From CAXTPV01 sp965276715 (GTDB taxonomy: Bacteria > Pseudomonadota > Alphaproteobacteria > Acetobacterales > Acetobacteraceae), in contig OZ255622.1 of NCBI GenBank assembly GCA_965276715.1, forward strand, positions 3,906,001 to 3,970,000: a stretch of 64,000 nt of DNA, given 5' to 3'. Each line of letters begins with the position of its first letter. Positions within the stretch are counted from its first letter, which is position 1. Position numbers and translations under genes: made by a program. The notes under the pieces are model-generated. The model saw only the letters and a program-made list of their open reading frames with translations, ran no database searches and was not told the origin of the DNA. This document shows, piece by piece, positions 16,669 through 25,687 of this stretch.

Positions 16669-18830
16669 CGTGTCCCCAACCCGATCGTCCGCGCCAGGAA
16701 CGCCACCACCCGTTCCTGCTCCGCCGCGCGCACGGCCGGATCGGCCAGCATGTGCGTCCCCGGCAGCAGCACCAGCTCGTACGGCTTGCCGGCCGCGAGC
16801 AGCGCCTGCGTCAGCTTGACGGTGTTGACGAAATAGACGTTGTCGTCGGTCAGTCCGTGCACGATCAGCAGCGGTCGTTCCAGGCCGGCGGCATAGGTCA
16901 GCACGTTGCTCACCCTGTAGGCGTCGGCGTGCTGGGCGGGCTGCCCGAGGTAGCGCTCGGTGTAGGCGGTATCGTAATCCTGCCAGTCCACCGCCGGTGC
17001 CCCGGCGATACCGGCGCGGAAGATGTCCGGCCGCCGGATCGTCGCCATCGCCGAGAAATACCCGCCGAACGACCAGCCCATGACGGCGGCGCGCGTGAGG
17101 TCGATCTCCGGCAACGCTCGTCCCAGCGCCTGCAGTCCCGCCACCTGGTCCGCGAGCGGCTTGTCGATCAGGTCGTACTTGGTCGCGCGTACCCAGTCCC
17201 GGTCGCGTCCCGGCGTGCCGCGCCCGTCGAGGCTGACGACGATCGCGCCGTGGTCGGCCAGGCACTGGTCGTCGGCGAACAGCAGCGACGATGCCCGCAC
17301 CTGCTTGAACCCGGGCCCCGCATACACCGACAGCACCACCGGCAGCTTGCCGCCCCGCCAGCCGTGCGGCCGCACGATCGCGGCGTCGAAACCGGCGGCG
17401 GTCGTGAACGACACGCGCGCCGGCGGCGGCGTCTCCGCCCTCGACGGCACCACCGCCAGGGCACGCCCGTCACGGCGGCGGAGCACTGCCCGGTTCCCGT
17501 CCACCAGGCGCTCGTCGTCGACGAACACCGCATGCTGCGTCCCGAACGAGGCGGCGTGCAGCCCGCGTTCGGTGGCCAGCGCCACCGGCGTGCCGCCCGC
17601 GAGCGGCACCCGGTAGAGCAGCTCCGACAGCCGGTCCGGACCGCCCGACACCACCACGCTCGACGCATCGACGTCGAGCAGCGCGCTGTAGCGCAAGCCG
17701 GCCGGCGTGACCGCATGGTCGAGGCTGCCGTCCGCGTGCCGCAGTTCGAGCCGCCATTGACCGCTCCGCTCGCTCGCCCACAGGAAGCCCGACCCGTCCG
17801 GCAGCCAGGCGGGCAGGGGGGTCTCGTTGCGTGCGAACGCGAACGGCGTGATGTCGACCCACGCCGCGTCCCGCTCCTCGAGCAGCATCCGCGTCCGCCC
17901 CGTCGATGGATCGACCGCCAGCACACGCTCGTGCGTCTCGTCGCGGTCGAGCACCACCAGGCTCAGCGCGCCATGCGCCGGCCAGACCACGCGCGCGACA
18001 TAGGGGAACGCACCGTGGTCCCAATCGATCGGAACCGTGCGTCCCCCATCCGACGGCACGATCGCGAGCGTGACGACGGCGTTCGCCGTCCCTGTCCGCG
18101 GATAGCGGAACGACGCCGGCGGCCGCGACGGGTCGGACGGATCGGCGATGAAATGCCGCTCGACGCCCGAGCTGTCGGCGGTTTCGACCACCAGCCGGCG
18201 TCCGTCGGGCGACCACCAGAACCCGTCGAGCCGGTCGAGCTCCTCCTCGGCCGCGAATTCGGCCAGGCCGTGCGTGACGGTCTCCGTTCCGCCCGATGTC
18301 ACCGCGCGGTCGGTGCCGCGCGTGATGTCGATCACATGCAGATCGTCGCCCCGCACCGCGGCGACGCGCGTCCCGTCCGGCGAGAAGCCCGGCGCGATCC
18401 ATCCCGAGCCCGGCAGGTGCCGGACCGCGCCGCTGCCGGTGTCGACCAGCGACATGATCCCGTCCAGCGTCACCAGCGCCGAGCGCCCGTCCTTCGACAG
18501 CGCGTAATCGGTCAGACCGGTCGCGCTGATCCGGGCCCGCTCACGCCGCGCCTTTTCCTCGACGCCCGGCGCGGCACCCGGCACCGTGCCGAGCGACGAC
18601 GCGGACGCCAGTTCGCGCGCCGTCCCGCCCACGTCGAACCGGAACAGCCGTTGCCCGGTGTCGCGCGGCCCGCTGGCGAGGAACAGCACGCCATGCCCGT
18701 CCGGCAGCGGCGTCGCATGGGTGGACGCGCCGTTGCGGAACTCGTGCGTCGCGGCGAGCGTCGCCTCGCAGCTCTCGGCCGCCGCCGGTCCCGCCGCGAG
18801 CCAGGCCGCCAGCCCGAGTGCGGCCCTCAC
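16665..18830 (-). CDS. S9-family peptidase, dipeptidyl-peptidase IV-like
   Basis: 721 residues from GTG 18830, in a GTGA overlap with the Rieske gene. A signal peptide (VRAALGLAAWLAAGPAAA) points to the periplasm. The N-terminal beta-propeller domain contains repeated SPDG(T/R)R blocks and a glutamate pair motif (EFAAEEELDRLDGFWWSPDG), the DPP IV signature for the substrate N-terminus. The catalytic triad is visible: GWSFGGYF with S587, HGLTDDNV with D662 and PGTHML with H693. It should cleave X-Pro or X-Ala dipeptides from peptides. Confidence 0.92.
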   Translation of the reverse strand: MRAALGLAAWLAAGPAAAESCEATLAATHEFRNGASTHATPLPDGHGVLFLASGPRDTGQRLFRFDVGGTARELASASSLGTVPGAAPGVEEKARRERARISATGLTDYALSKDGRSALVTLDGIMSLVDTGSGAVRHLPGSGWIAPGFSPDGTRVAAVRGDDLHVIDITRGTDRAVTSGGTETVTHGLAEFAAEEELDRLDGFWWSPDGRRLVVETADSSGVERHFIADPSDPSRPPASFRYPRTGTANAVVTLAIVPSDGGRTVPIDWDHGAFPYVARVVWPAHGALSLVVLDRDETHERVLAVDPSTGRTRMLLEERDAAWVDITPFAFARNETPLPAWLPDGSGFLWASERSGQWRLELRHADGSLDHAVTPAGLRYSALLDVDASSVVVSGGPDRLSELLYRVPLAGGTPVALATERGLHAASFGTQHAVFVDDERLVDGNRAVLRRRDGRALAVVPSRAETPPPARVSFTTAAGFDAAIVRPHGWRGGKLPVVLSVYAGPGFKQVRASSLLFADDQCLADHGAIVVSLDGRGTPGRDRDWVRATKYDLIDKPLADQVAGLQALGRALPEIDLTRAAVMGWSFGGYFSAMATIRRPDIFRAGIAGAPAVDWQDYDTAYTERYLGQPAQHADAYRVSNVLTYAAGLERPLLIVHGLTDDNVYFVNTVKLTQALLAAGKPYELVLLPGTHMLADPAVRAAEQERVVAFLARTIGLGTR

Positions 18831-19501
18831 AGCGCCTTGATGCTGTCGAAGTCGAACGAGAGGTCGTCCGGACTCTGCCCGATCCGCACCGCCGTCCTGC
18901 CCGGCATCGAGTAGGGCGGTACCGGCAGGTTGTAGCGCGCCGGCGATCCGCGCAGCACACGCCCGGCGAGATCGTAGCGCGACCCGTGGCACGGGCAGAG
19001 ATAGCCGCCCTGCCAGTCCGCGACCGGCTCGGTCGCCGACGGCTCGGGGAAGAAATTCGGCACGCAGCCGAGATGCGTGCAGATCCCCACCAGCATACCG
19101 TACGAGGGCGCGATCGACCGGTGCCAGTTCACCGCGTACGCCGGCTGCTGATAGGCGGCCGAGGCCGGATCGAGCAGCCTCCTGGTCAGGTTCGGGTCCT
19201 GCAGCCGCAGCAGTTGCGCGTCGGTACGGTGCACGATGAACACCGGCTTGCCGCGCCAGATCACCGACATCTGCGCGCCCGGCGCCAGGTGCGACACGTC
19301 GACGTCCACCGTCTCCTCGTCCGACGAGGCCGAGACCGGCGGCGACATGCTGTCGATGAACGGCCAGACGAACGCGCCCACGCCGACGGCGGCCACCGAG
19401 CCGGCCAGCAGCGTCATGAAGTCGCGACGCTTGACGTCATCGTGCGCGTGGGGATCTCCATCATGGGCGGCATGCCCGCTGTCATGATCGTCGTCGGACA
19501 T
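18827..19501 (-). CDS. petA: Rieske iron-sulfur protein of a cytochrome bc1-type complex
   Basis: 224 residues from ATG 19501. The two cluster-binding boxes CTHLGC and CPCHGS are present. The N-terminus carries a Tat-like motif (KRRDFMTLLAGS) and a single membrane anchor (VAAVGVGAFVWPFIDSM). A His/Asp-rich leader (DDDHDSGHAAHDGDPHAHDD) precedes it, unusual for the family. Neither cytochrome b nor c1 is adjacent; instead the gene overlaps that of an S9 peptidase. It may be the bc1 subunit relocated or a spare paralogue. Confidence 0.88.
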   Translation of the reverse strand: MSDDDHDSGHAAHDGDPHAHDDVKRRDFMTLLAGSVAAVGVGAFVWPFIDSMSPPVSASSDEETVDVDVSHLAPGAQMSVIWRGKPVFIVHRTDAQLLRLQDPNLTRRLLDPASAAYQQPAYAVNWHRSIAPSYGMLVGICTHLGCVPNFFPEPSATEPVADWQGGYLCPCHGSRYDLAGRVLRGSPARYNLPVPPYSMPGRTAVRIGQSPDDLSFDFDSIKAL

Positions 19502-19547
19502 CCTGGCTCCACGGTCGGTTGCGCGCTGCTTATCAGCATATGCCGGT

Positions 19548-20027
19548 TCAGGAGAGCGGGTGGAACACCCCGGGAGACCCCTGGTCGGTCTCGATCCGCC
19601 CCGCGATCCGATCGACCCGCATCTCGAACAGGCGCGGGAGCACCCGCACGCTGTCGTGCGCCGGCCCCATGCAGGCTTCGGTCGGCCGCTCGAACACGTC
19701 GAGCGTCGTCGCGTCCGGCGGATCGTTGCCATGGATGTTGAGCAGCAGGCATGCCCGCTTCACGTCGGTCAGGCGCCGGTCGACGATCACGTCGTAGAGG
19801 TGTGTCGACATCGCGTAGTCGTTCATCCAGTTGATTCGTGCGCCGAACATGTCGTCCGACAGGCGCTGGAACGCGTTGCGCTGGGTCGCCACCGCGATCA
19901 CCACCAGGACCATGAGCAGTCCGACCCGCCGCCACAGGCGCCGTCCCGACATCCGCGGCGGCGTCGCCGTCAGCCGCCGCCGGCGTGCCGCCAGCGAGCG
20001 GGCGGCTTCTTGCTCGTCGTCGTCCAT
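19548..20027 (-). CDS. Single-pass membrane protein of unknown function
   Basis: 159 residues from ATG 20027. A basic N-terminus (ARRRRL) precedes one hydrophobic segment (VGLLMVLVVIAVATQ), then a mostly soluble periplasmic-looking domain with VKRACLLLNIHGNDPPD. Not recognised. It lies between zwf (15 bp upstream on the same strand) and the Rieske gene, so it may be cotranscribed with zwf. Confidence 0.6.
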   Translation of the reverse strand: MDDDEQEAARSLAARRRRLTATPPRMSGRRLWRRVGLLMVLVVIAVATQRNAFQRLSDDMFGARINWMNDYAMSTHLYDVIVDRRLTDVKRACLLLNIHGNDPPDATTLDVFERPTEACMGPAHDSVRVLPRLFEMRVDRIAGRIETDQGSPGVFHPLS

Positions 20028-20041
20028 CGAACGGCCGCCGC

Positions 20042-21532
20042 TCAATCGAGCAGCTCCTCGTGCCACGTTCTTCCGTCGCGCTCGATCAGCGCGATCGACG
20101 CCGTCGGACCCCAGCTTCCCGCCGAATAGGGCTTCGGATGCTCGGGACTGTCCTGCCAGGCCTCCAGGATCGGTTCGACCCACATCCATGCCGCCTCCAC
20201 CTCGTCGCGTCGCATGAACAGCACCGAGTTGCCGCGCACGGTGTCCATCAGCAGCCGTTCGTAGGCGTCCGGGAAGCGCGTGGAGAACGCCTTCTCGAAG
20301 CTGATGTCGAGCTTGGCCGGCCGCAGCCGCAACCCGCCCGGCCCGGGATCCTTCGTCATCACCACCATCTGGATGCCCTCGTCGGGCTGCAGCCGGATGA
20401 TGAGCTGGTTGGCCGGCAGGTCGACGATCTCGCGCGGGAACGGCGAGTAGGGCACGTCGCGGAACTGCACCACGATCTCGCTCACCCGGGTGGGCAGCCG
20501 CTTGCCGGTCCGCAGGTAGAACGGCACCTTGCCCCAGCGCCAGCTCCTGATCTCGGCCTTGATCGCGACGAAGGTCTCGGTCCGGCTGTCGGCACCCTCG
20601 CCCAGTTCCTCGAGGTAGCCCGGCACCGTCTTGCCGTCCGAATTGCCGCGCACATACTGGCCGCGCACCGTCGCGGTCGCGATGTCGTGCGCATCCAGCG
20701 GCTTGAGCGCGCGCAGCACCTTGAGTTTCTCGTCGCGCACCGCGTCCGCCTCCAGCGTCGTCGGCGGCTCCATCGCCAGCATGCACAGGCATTGCAGCAG
20801 ATGGTTCTGCACCATGTCGCGCAGCGCCCCCGAGCTGTCGTAATAAGGCGCGCGCCCCTCGACCCCCACCGTCTCGGCCACCGTGATCTGCACGTGGTCG
20901 ATGCAGTCCGCCGTCCACAGCCGCTCGAAGACCGTGTTGGCGAAGCGCAGCGCCATCAGGTTCTGCACCGTCTCCTTGCCGAGATAGTGGTCGATCCGGA
21001 ACACCTGCTCCTCGGCGAAATACTGGCCGACCTGTTCGTTGATGCGGCGGGCCGAGGCGAGGTCGGTCCCGATCGGCTTCTCCAGCACCACGCGCGACTT
21101 ACCCGTCACCAGCCCGTTATCGGACAGGTTGCGGCTCGTGTCGCCATACAGGCCCGGGGCGGTCGCCAGGTAGAACACCCGCACCCGGTCGGCGAGCGAC
21201 TTGTCCTCGAAATAGCCCTGCAGGTTGGGCCAGTTCTCGCCCGTTGCCCCGTTGACCGACGCGTAGTGCACCATCCCGAGGAATTTCGCCACCGGCCCCT
21301 CCTCGAAGGCCGGCGCCTTGACGAAGGTCTTGAGCGCGTCGCGCGCGAGCTCCCGGAACCGCTCCGTCGTGTGTCCGCTGCGCGCCGCCCCGATGATCCG
21401 GCTGTCGGCCGGCACCTGCCCGTCGCGGAACCGGTGGTAGAGCGCCGGCAACAGCTTGCGCATCGTCAGGTCGCCGGTCGCGCCGAAGATGACGTAGTCG
21501 AACGTCTCGACGGCAATGATCGCTGGCGGCAT
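20042..21532 (-). CDS. zwf: Glucose-6-phosphate 1-dehydrogenase
   Basis: 496 residues, the normal length. The nucleotide-binding motif FGATGDLTMRKLLPAL and the substrate/catalytic motif RIDHYLGKE are intact, with VVLEKPIGTDL upstream. It oxidises glucose-6-phosphate to 6-phosphogluconolactone with NAD(P)+, the entry to the Entner-Doudoroff and pentose-phosphate routes. pgl and edd are not adjacent. It runs opposite to the DUF1244 gene, with about 70 bp between the starts. Confidence 0.96.
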   Translation of the reverse strand: MPPAIIAVETFDYVIFGATGDLTMRKLLPALYHRFRDGQVPADSRIIGAARSGHTTERFRELARDALKTFVKAPAFEEGPVAKFLGMVHYASVNGATGENWPNLQGYFEDKSLADRVRVFYLATAPGLYGDTSRNLSDNGLVTGKSRVVLEKPIGTDLASARRINEQVGQYFAEEQVFRIDHYLGKETVQNLMALRFANTVFERLWTADCIDHVQITVAETVGVEGRAPYYDSSGALRDMVQNHLLQCLCMLAMEPPTTLEADAVRDEKLKVLRALKPLDAHDIATATVRGQYVRGNSDGKTVPGYLEELGEGADSRTETFVAIKAEIRSWRWGKVPFYLRTGKRLPTRVSEIVVQFRDVPYSPFPREIVDLPANQLIIRLQPDEGIQMVVMTKDPGPGGLRLRPAKLDISFEKAFSTRFPDAYERLLMDTVRGNSVLFMRRDEVEAAWMWVEPILEAWQDSPEHPKPYSAGSWGPTASIALIERDGRTWHEELLD

Positions 21533-21601
21533 CGCTCACTCCCGGGGTGCGTTGGCGGCTGCAAAGCACCATCTTCGCCCGGCGATCGCAAGGAGGCCAC
21601 C

Positions 21602-21856
21602 ATGGACGCCATCGACGATGCCACCCGCGAACGCCTCGAGGCGGCCGCCTTCCGTGCGCTGGTGGCGCACCTGCGCGAACGCACCGACGTGCAGAACATC
21701 GACCTGATGAACCTGGCCGGCTTCTGCCGCAACTGCCTTTCGCGCTGGTATCGCGAGGCCGCCGAGGCCGAGCATCTCCCGCTCACCGACCCCGAGGCGC
21801 GCGAGATCGTCTACGGCATGCCCTACAAGGACTGGCAGGCGAAACATCAGCGGTGA
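21602..21856 (+). CDS. DUF1244 family protein
   Basis: 84 residues with an AAGGAGG ribosome-binding site directly upstream. The signature NLAGFCRNCLSRWYREAAE and the end GMPYKDWQAKHQ match the small alphaproteobacterial and gammaproteobacterial DUF1244 family. The CxxC pair suggests metal binding or redox. Biological role unknown. A short tandem duplication (GCGGTGAGATTGACC, twice in 21851-21895) starts at its stop codon. Confidence 0.85.
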   Translation: MDAIDDATRERLEAAAFRALVAHLRERTDVQNIDLMNLAGFCRNCLSRWYREAAEAEHLPLTDPEAREIVYGMPYKDWQAKHQR

Positions 21857-21944
21857 GATTGACCCCCACCGCGGAGCGGTGAGATTGACCAGCCCCGCGG
21901 ACAGGCGCTAACCGCGCTGCTCTTCACGACACCGGGGGATCAGA

Positions 21945-22226
21945 ATGGCGCAGGCCGCACGCGAACGGGCGAACGACAGCCCCGCCTCCGACACCGGCGG
22001 AATTGCCGCCGACCGCCTGCGCAGCATCGTCGACCGGATCGAGCGCCTCGAGGAGGAGCGCCGCGCGCTGTCGAGCGACATCAAGGACATCTATGCCGAG
22101 GCCAAGAGCGCCGGCTTCGACGTCAAGGTCCTGCGGCAGCTCATCACCATCCGCCGCAAGCAAGCCTCCGAGGTCGAGGAGCAGGAAACCCTGCTCGACG
22201 TCTACCGGCGCGCGCTCGGCATGTAG
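21945..22226 (+). CDS. gapR: GapR family (DUF2312) nucleoid-associated protein
   Basis: 93 residues, mostly coiled-coil (RLRSIVDRIERLEEERRAL, DIKDIYAEAKSAGFDVKVLR, then RRKQASEVEEQETLLDVYRRAL). This matches the DUF2312 family, whose Caulobacter member GapR binds overtwisted AT-rich DNA ahead of replication and transcription machinery. Length and the DVKVLRQLI core are typical. Name given by family resemblance. Confidence 0.88.
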   Translation: MAQAARERANDSPASDTGGIAADRLRSIVDRIERLEEERRALSSDIKDIYAEAKSAGFDVKVLRQLITIRRKQASEVEEQETLLDVYRRALGM

Positions 22227-22270
22227 CGGGTCCGTATTGCCGGGTGGGATGGTGCTGTTAGCATGATCGC

Positions 22271-22684
22271 ATGACCTTGCCGTTCGACATGCCCGCCTGG
22301 GTCCCCTGGTGGGTGCAGCTCCTGATCCTGGTCGCCGCGATCCTGATCGCCGGCGCCTATCTGCTGATGCCCTTCAGCGTCTTCGGCCTCAAGGCCCGTC
22401 TCGAGGCGCTCGATCAGCGCCTCGACGATCTGCAGTCCGACCTGCGCGAGCTCACCAACCGCTTGCCGGACCCCGAGATGCGCCGTCCCGCCGCCTGGCG
22501 CCGCGCGGAGCCCGACGAGGACGGCTACGTCGCCCGTCCGCCGCGCGCGCAGCCGCCCGAGCGGCGCGACGAGCGCGAACTCTCGCCCCGGCCGCCGATC
22601 CCGCCGGCGCCGATCGTCCCCGAACGCGACCGCCCCCGCAACAGCCGCGCCGAGCCGACGCTTCGCTGGCCGTCGGAGCAGTGA
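22271..22684 (+). CDS. Small membrane-anchored protein with proline/arginine-rich tail
   Basis: 137 residues. One membrane helix (WWVQLLILVAAILIAGAYLLM) is followed by a coiled-coil (LKARLEALDQRLDDLQSDLREL) and a disordered Pro/Arg-rich tail (PPRAQPPERRDERELSPRP). This layout recalls small inner-membrane scaffold proteins. Function unknown. It converges on vapBC with a double hairpin between. Confidence 0.65.
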   Translation: MTLPFDMPAWVPWWVQLLILVAAILIAGAYLLMPFSVFGLKARLEALDQRLDDLQSDLRELTNRLPDPEMRRPAAWRRAEPDEDGYVARPPRAQPPERRDERELSPRPPIPPAPIVPERDRPRNSRAEPTLRWPSEQ

Positions 22685-22696
22685 GCGAGCAAAGGG

Positions 22697-22737
22697 CAGG
22701 GGCCCAGCCCCTGCACCCGGCCGGGCCTGAGGCCCGG
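22697..22737. terminator. Double hairpin between convergent genes, probable bidirectional terminator
   Basis: CAGGGGC-CCA-GCCCCTG (22697-22713) is followed by CCGGGCC-TGA-GGCCCGG (22721-22737), then ACCCCACC. It lies between the end of a plus-strand gene and the end of vapC on the minus strand, as expected for a shared terminator. It resembles the hairpin pair at 12.3 kb. Confidence 0.6.
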
Positions 22738-22765
22738 ACCCCACCGTGACAGCAAGCATTGTCTC

Positions 22766-23173
22766 TCACGCCGACCAGTCGCTGACCATCAGTCCCGGCA
22801 CTCGCTCGAACTCCCGCCGGTTTCGCGTCACCAGCACCGCTCCGCGTACACGTGCCTGGGCCGCGATCAGCAGGTCGTAAGGCCCGATCGGCGTGCCGCG
22901 CTCCTCCAGGCCAGCTCGGATCTCGCCTGCATCTCTTGCCTCGACGTCCCCGAAGCCCGCCGGCGTGAAAGGCGCGTCGAGGAAGCGTCCAAGCAGCGCC
23001 TCGTTCCCGCTGCGCCTGGTGCTTCTCGCGATCCCGAACCGCAACTCGTAGAGCACGATCGATGAAAGGAACATGATCGTTCCGCGGTCGAATTCCTGCC
23101 CAAGCCGCGCAGCGATTGCCACGGATCGCTCATTGATCGCAGCGATGATGACATTCGTGTCGAGCAGGAACAC
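22766..23173 (-). CDS. vapC: VapC-type PIN-domain toxin
   Basis: 135 residues from a GTG start. The PIN-domain acidic residues are visible: D5 in FLLDTNVI, E43 in YELRFGIA, and the aspartate in GPYDLLIAAQA, followed by LVTRNRREFERV. VapC toxins are Mg2+-dependent RNases that cut tRNA or rRNA. The gene starts 2 bp after the antitoxin stop, so the pair is translationally coupled. Confidence 0.92.
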   Translation of the reverse strand: MFLLDTNVIIAAINERSVAIAARLGQEFDRGTIMFLSSIVLYELRFGIARSTRRSGNEALLGRFLDAPFTPAGFGDVEARDAGEIRAGLEERGTPIGPYDLLIAAQARVRGAVLVTRNRREFERVPGLMVSDWSA

Positions 23174-23175
23174 GA

Positions 23176-23424
23176 TCAGTCGAAGGAAGGCGCGTCAGGC
23201 ATCGCCGGCTGTTCAGGGCGGCCGTCAGCCAGGAACTCACGTCCGCCCAGCGCACGAAGATCATCCCGCCAAGCCACCTCATCGAAGGGCTCGGGCTCGA
23301 TCGGCTCGAGGATGACCCGCCTTCCTTGTTGGCTGACGCGCACTTCGGTGCCCGGCATCCGGAATTCCTTCGGCAGCCGAACCGCCTGGCTTCGGCCATG
23401 CGCGAACAACTTGGCGGTCGCCAT
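23176..23424 (-). CDS. vapB: VapB-type antitoxin, AbrB/MazE-like DNA-binding domain
   Basis: 82 residues. The N-terminus (AKLFAHGRSQAVRLPKEFRM) is the swapped-hairpin AbrB-type domain of VapB antitoxins; the acidic C-terminus (EPEPFDEVAWRDDLRAL) is the part that wraps the toxin. It precedes vapC in one operon. A short TCTACC/GATAGA dyad at 23442-23455 just upstream may be the autoregulatory operator. Confidence 0.9.
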   Translation of the reverse strand: MATAKLFAHGRSQAVRLPKEFRMPGTEVRVSQQGRRVILEPIEPEPFDEVAWRDDLRALGGREFLADGRPEQPAMPDAPSFD

Positions 23425-23502
23425 CTCGCTTCCCTTTGATGTCTACCAAGATAGATACCGGTGTCGCGCGGCACGTTCAAGACGTGGCCGGGACGAGAGT
23501 GC

Positions 23503-24618
23503 TCAGCTCAAGACCAGATCGTCCCGGTGGATGACCTCGTCGCGCCCCCGCCAGCCGAGCAGCGCTTCGATCTCGTCGGACCGATGCCCCGCGATCCGCC
23601 GCACGTCGGCATGCCCGTACGCCGACAGCCCGCGCGCGATCTCGACACCGGCCAGATCCATCACCAACACCGGGTCGCCGCGCCCGAATGCGCCCTCCAC
23701 ATGCCGCAGCCCCGCCGGCAGCAGCGACCGCCCGTCCCGCAGTGCGCGCGCCGCGCCCTCGTCGACCGCGAACGCCCCCATCGGCTGCAGGCTGCCCGCG
23801 ATCCAGCGCTTGCGCGCCGACCGTCCGTCCCCCGTCGGCAGGAACCACGTGCAGCGCGCGCCCGCTTCCAGTGCCCCCAGCGGACCGCGTATGCCCCCCA
23901 GTGCAATCGCCATCGCGCAGCCGGCACCGGTGGCAACCCTTGCTGCCGCCAGCTTCGTGCGCATTCCCCCCGACGAATAGCCGGGCGGCGGGTTGCCCCC
24001 CATCGCCTCGATCTCCGGCGTGACCGCATCCACCACCGGGAGATGCCGCGCCATCGGGTCCCGCTTCGGATCGGCCGTGTAGAGCCCGTCGATGTCCGAC
24101 AGCAGCACGAGCTGGTCCGCCTGCACCATCTCGGCTACCCGCGCCGCCAGCCGGTCATTGTCGCCGAACCGGATCTCGGCCGTCGCCACCGTGTCGTTCT
24201 CGTTGATCACCGGCACCACGCCCAGACCGAGCAGTGTCGACAAGGTCGACCGCGCATTCAGATACCGCCGCCGGTCCTCGCTGTCCTCCAGCGTCAGCAG
24301 CAACTGCGCCGCGACCAGACCGACCCCGGCCAATGCCTCGCTCCAGGCCTGCGCCAGCCTTATCTGCCCGATCGCGGCCGCGGCCTGCTTCTCCTCCAGC
24401 CGCAACGGCCGCGCGGGCAGCGCATGCGTCGAGCGCGCGAGCGCGATCGCGCCGGACGACACCACCAGCACGTCCGTCCCGCGCGCCCGCGCCCGCGCGA
24501 TGTCGGCCGCCACGCTGTCGAGCCACGCCAGCCGCAAGGCGCCCGCGGGTTCCACCAGGAGCGCGCTGCCGATCTTGACCACCAGGCGACGCGCGTCCGC
24601 GAGCGTCGGCACGCTCAT
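23503..24618 (-). CDS. proB: Glutamate 5-kinase
   Basis: 371 residues from ATG 24618 (ATGA overlap with obgE). The amino-acid-kinase domain shows VVKIGSALLV, VVSSGAIALA, PVINENDTVA and FGDNDRLAA, and a C-terminal PUA domain follows (about residues 275-360, GLRHVEGAFGRGDPVLV). It phosphorylates glutamate in the first step of proline synthesis. Linkage to obgE is common in alphaproteobacteria. Confidence 0.96.
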   Translation of the reverse strand: MSVPTLADARRLVVKIGSALLVEPAGALRLAWLDSVAADIARARARGTDVLVVSSGAIALARSTHALPARPLRLEEKQAAAAIGQIRLAQAWSEALAGVGLVAAQLLLTLEDSEDRRRYLNARSTLSTLLGLGVVPVINENDTVATAEIRFGDNDRLAARVAEMVQADQLVLLSDIDGLYTADPKRDPMARHLPVVDAVTPEIEAMGGNPPPGYSSGGMRTKLAAARVATGAGCAMAIALGGIRGPLGALEAGARCTWFLPTGDGRSARKRWIAGSLQPMGAFAVDEGAARALRDGRSLLPAGLRHVEGAFGRGDPVLVMDLAGVEIARGLSAYGHADVRRIAGHRSDEIEALLGWRGRDEVIHRDDLVLS

Positions 24619-25625
24619 GCCGCCCGCGCCCGGCGCTCCTCGTTCACGGCGTCCTGCAACTGGCGCAGCATCGCGGGCACCCCGTCGCCGGTCGCCGCCG
24701 ACATCAGCGCCACCCGCGCTCCCGTCGCCCGGCGCAGCGCGCCCGCGCGTGCCGACGCCTCGCGCGCGCTCATCGCATCCGACTTGTTGAGCGCGATCAG
24801 CTCCGGCTTGTCCGCAAGCCCCGCCCCATACGCCCGCAACTCCTCGCGGATCGTCCGCCAGGCCGCCACCACGTCGCCCGCCGCCCCGTCGATCAGATGC
24901 AGCAGCACCGCGCACCGCTCGACATGGCCCAGGAACCGGTCGCCCAGCCCCGACCCCTCGTGCGCCCCCTCGATCAGCCCGGGGATGTCCGCGATCACCA
25001 GCTCCTCCGAATGGTTCAGCCGCACCACGCCCAGCTGCGGATGCAGCGTCGTGAACGGATAGTCCGCGATCTTCGGTCTCGCCGCAGATGACGCCGCGAG
25101 GAACGTCGACTTGCCCGCGTTCGGCAACCCGAGCAGGCCCACGTCCGCGATCAGCTTGAGCCGCAGCCAGACCCACCGCTCCTCGCCCGGGAATCCCTTG
25201 TCGGCGCGCCTCGGTGCCCGGTTCGTGCTTGTCTTGAAATGCGCGTTGCCGAAGCCGCCGTCGCCGCCGCGGCAGAGCAGCACCCGCTTGCCCGGCGCAT
25301 CGAGATCGGCGAGCAGCGCCACCCGGTCATCGTCGAGAATCTGCGTGCCGACCGGCACCTTGATCAGCACCGCCCCGGCCGCCGCCCCCGTCCGGTCCGA
25401 GCCCGATCCGTTGCCTCCCTTCCTGGCGCGGAAATGCTGCGTGTAGCGGAAGTCGATCAGCGTATTGAGGTCCGACAGCGCCTCGAACACCACGTCGCCG
25501 CCGCGGCCGCCATTGCCGCCGTCGGGACCGCCGAACTCGATGTATTTCTCGCGCCGGAACGCGGTCACGCCGTCGCCGCCGTCGCCGGATCTCAGGTAGA
25601 TCTTGGCTTGGTCAAGAAACTTCAT
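24615..25625 (-). CDS. obgE: Obg/CgtA GTPase
   Basis: 336 residues. The glycine-rich Obg domain (GGDGGDGVTAFRREKYIEFG near the N-terminus) is followed by a G domain with GLPNAGKST, DIPGLIEGAHEG and NKSD motifs. It is a ribosome-associated GTPase for 50S assembly and stress control. The short C-terminus lacks an OCT domain, as usual in proteobacteria. Part of the rplU-rpmA-obgE-proB cluster. Confidence 0.96.
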   Translation of the reverse strand: MKFLDQAKIYLRSGDGGDGVTAFRREKYIEFGGPDGGNGGRGGDVVFEALSDLNTLIDFRYTQHFRARKGGNGSGSDRTGAAAGAVLIKVPVGTQILDDDRVALLADLDAPGKRVLLCRGGDGGFGNAHFKTSTNRAPRRADKGFPGEERWVWLRLKLIADVGLLGLPNAGKSTFLAASSAARPKIADYPFTTLHPQLGVVRLNHSEELVIADIPGLIEGAHEGSGLGDRFLGHVERCAVLLHLIDGAAGDVVAAWRTIREELRAYGAGLADKPELIALNKSDAMSAREASARAGALRRATGARVALMSAATGDGVPAMLRQLQDAVNEERRARAA

Positions 25626-25687
25626 GACACAATCCTAAGGGCGCTGCCCCTGGACCCCGTCGTGCGTCAGCGCGCCTCCGGCATGAC

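Noticed and set aside
15540..18914. A 1,124-codon open frame on the plus strand
   Set aside because: It lies antisense to the patatin-like and S9 peptidase genes, which carry complete catalytic motifs. Arg/Pro/His-rich content is typical of GC-rich shadow frames.
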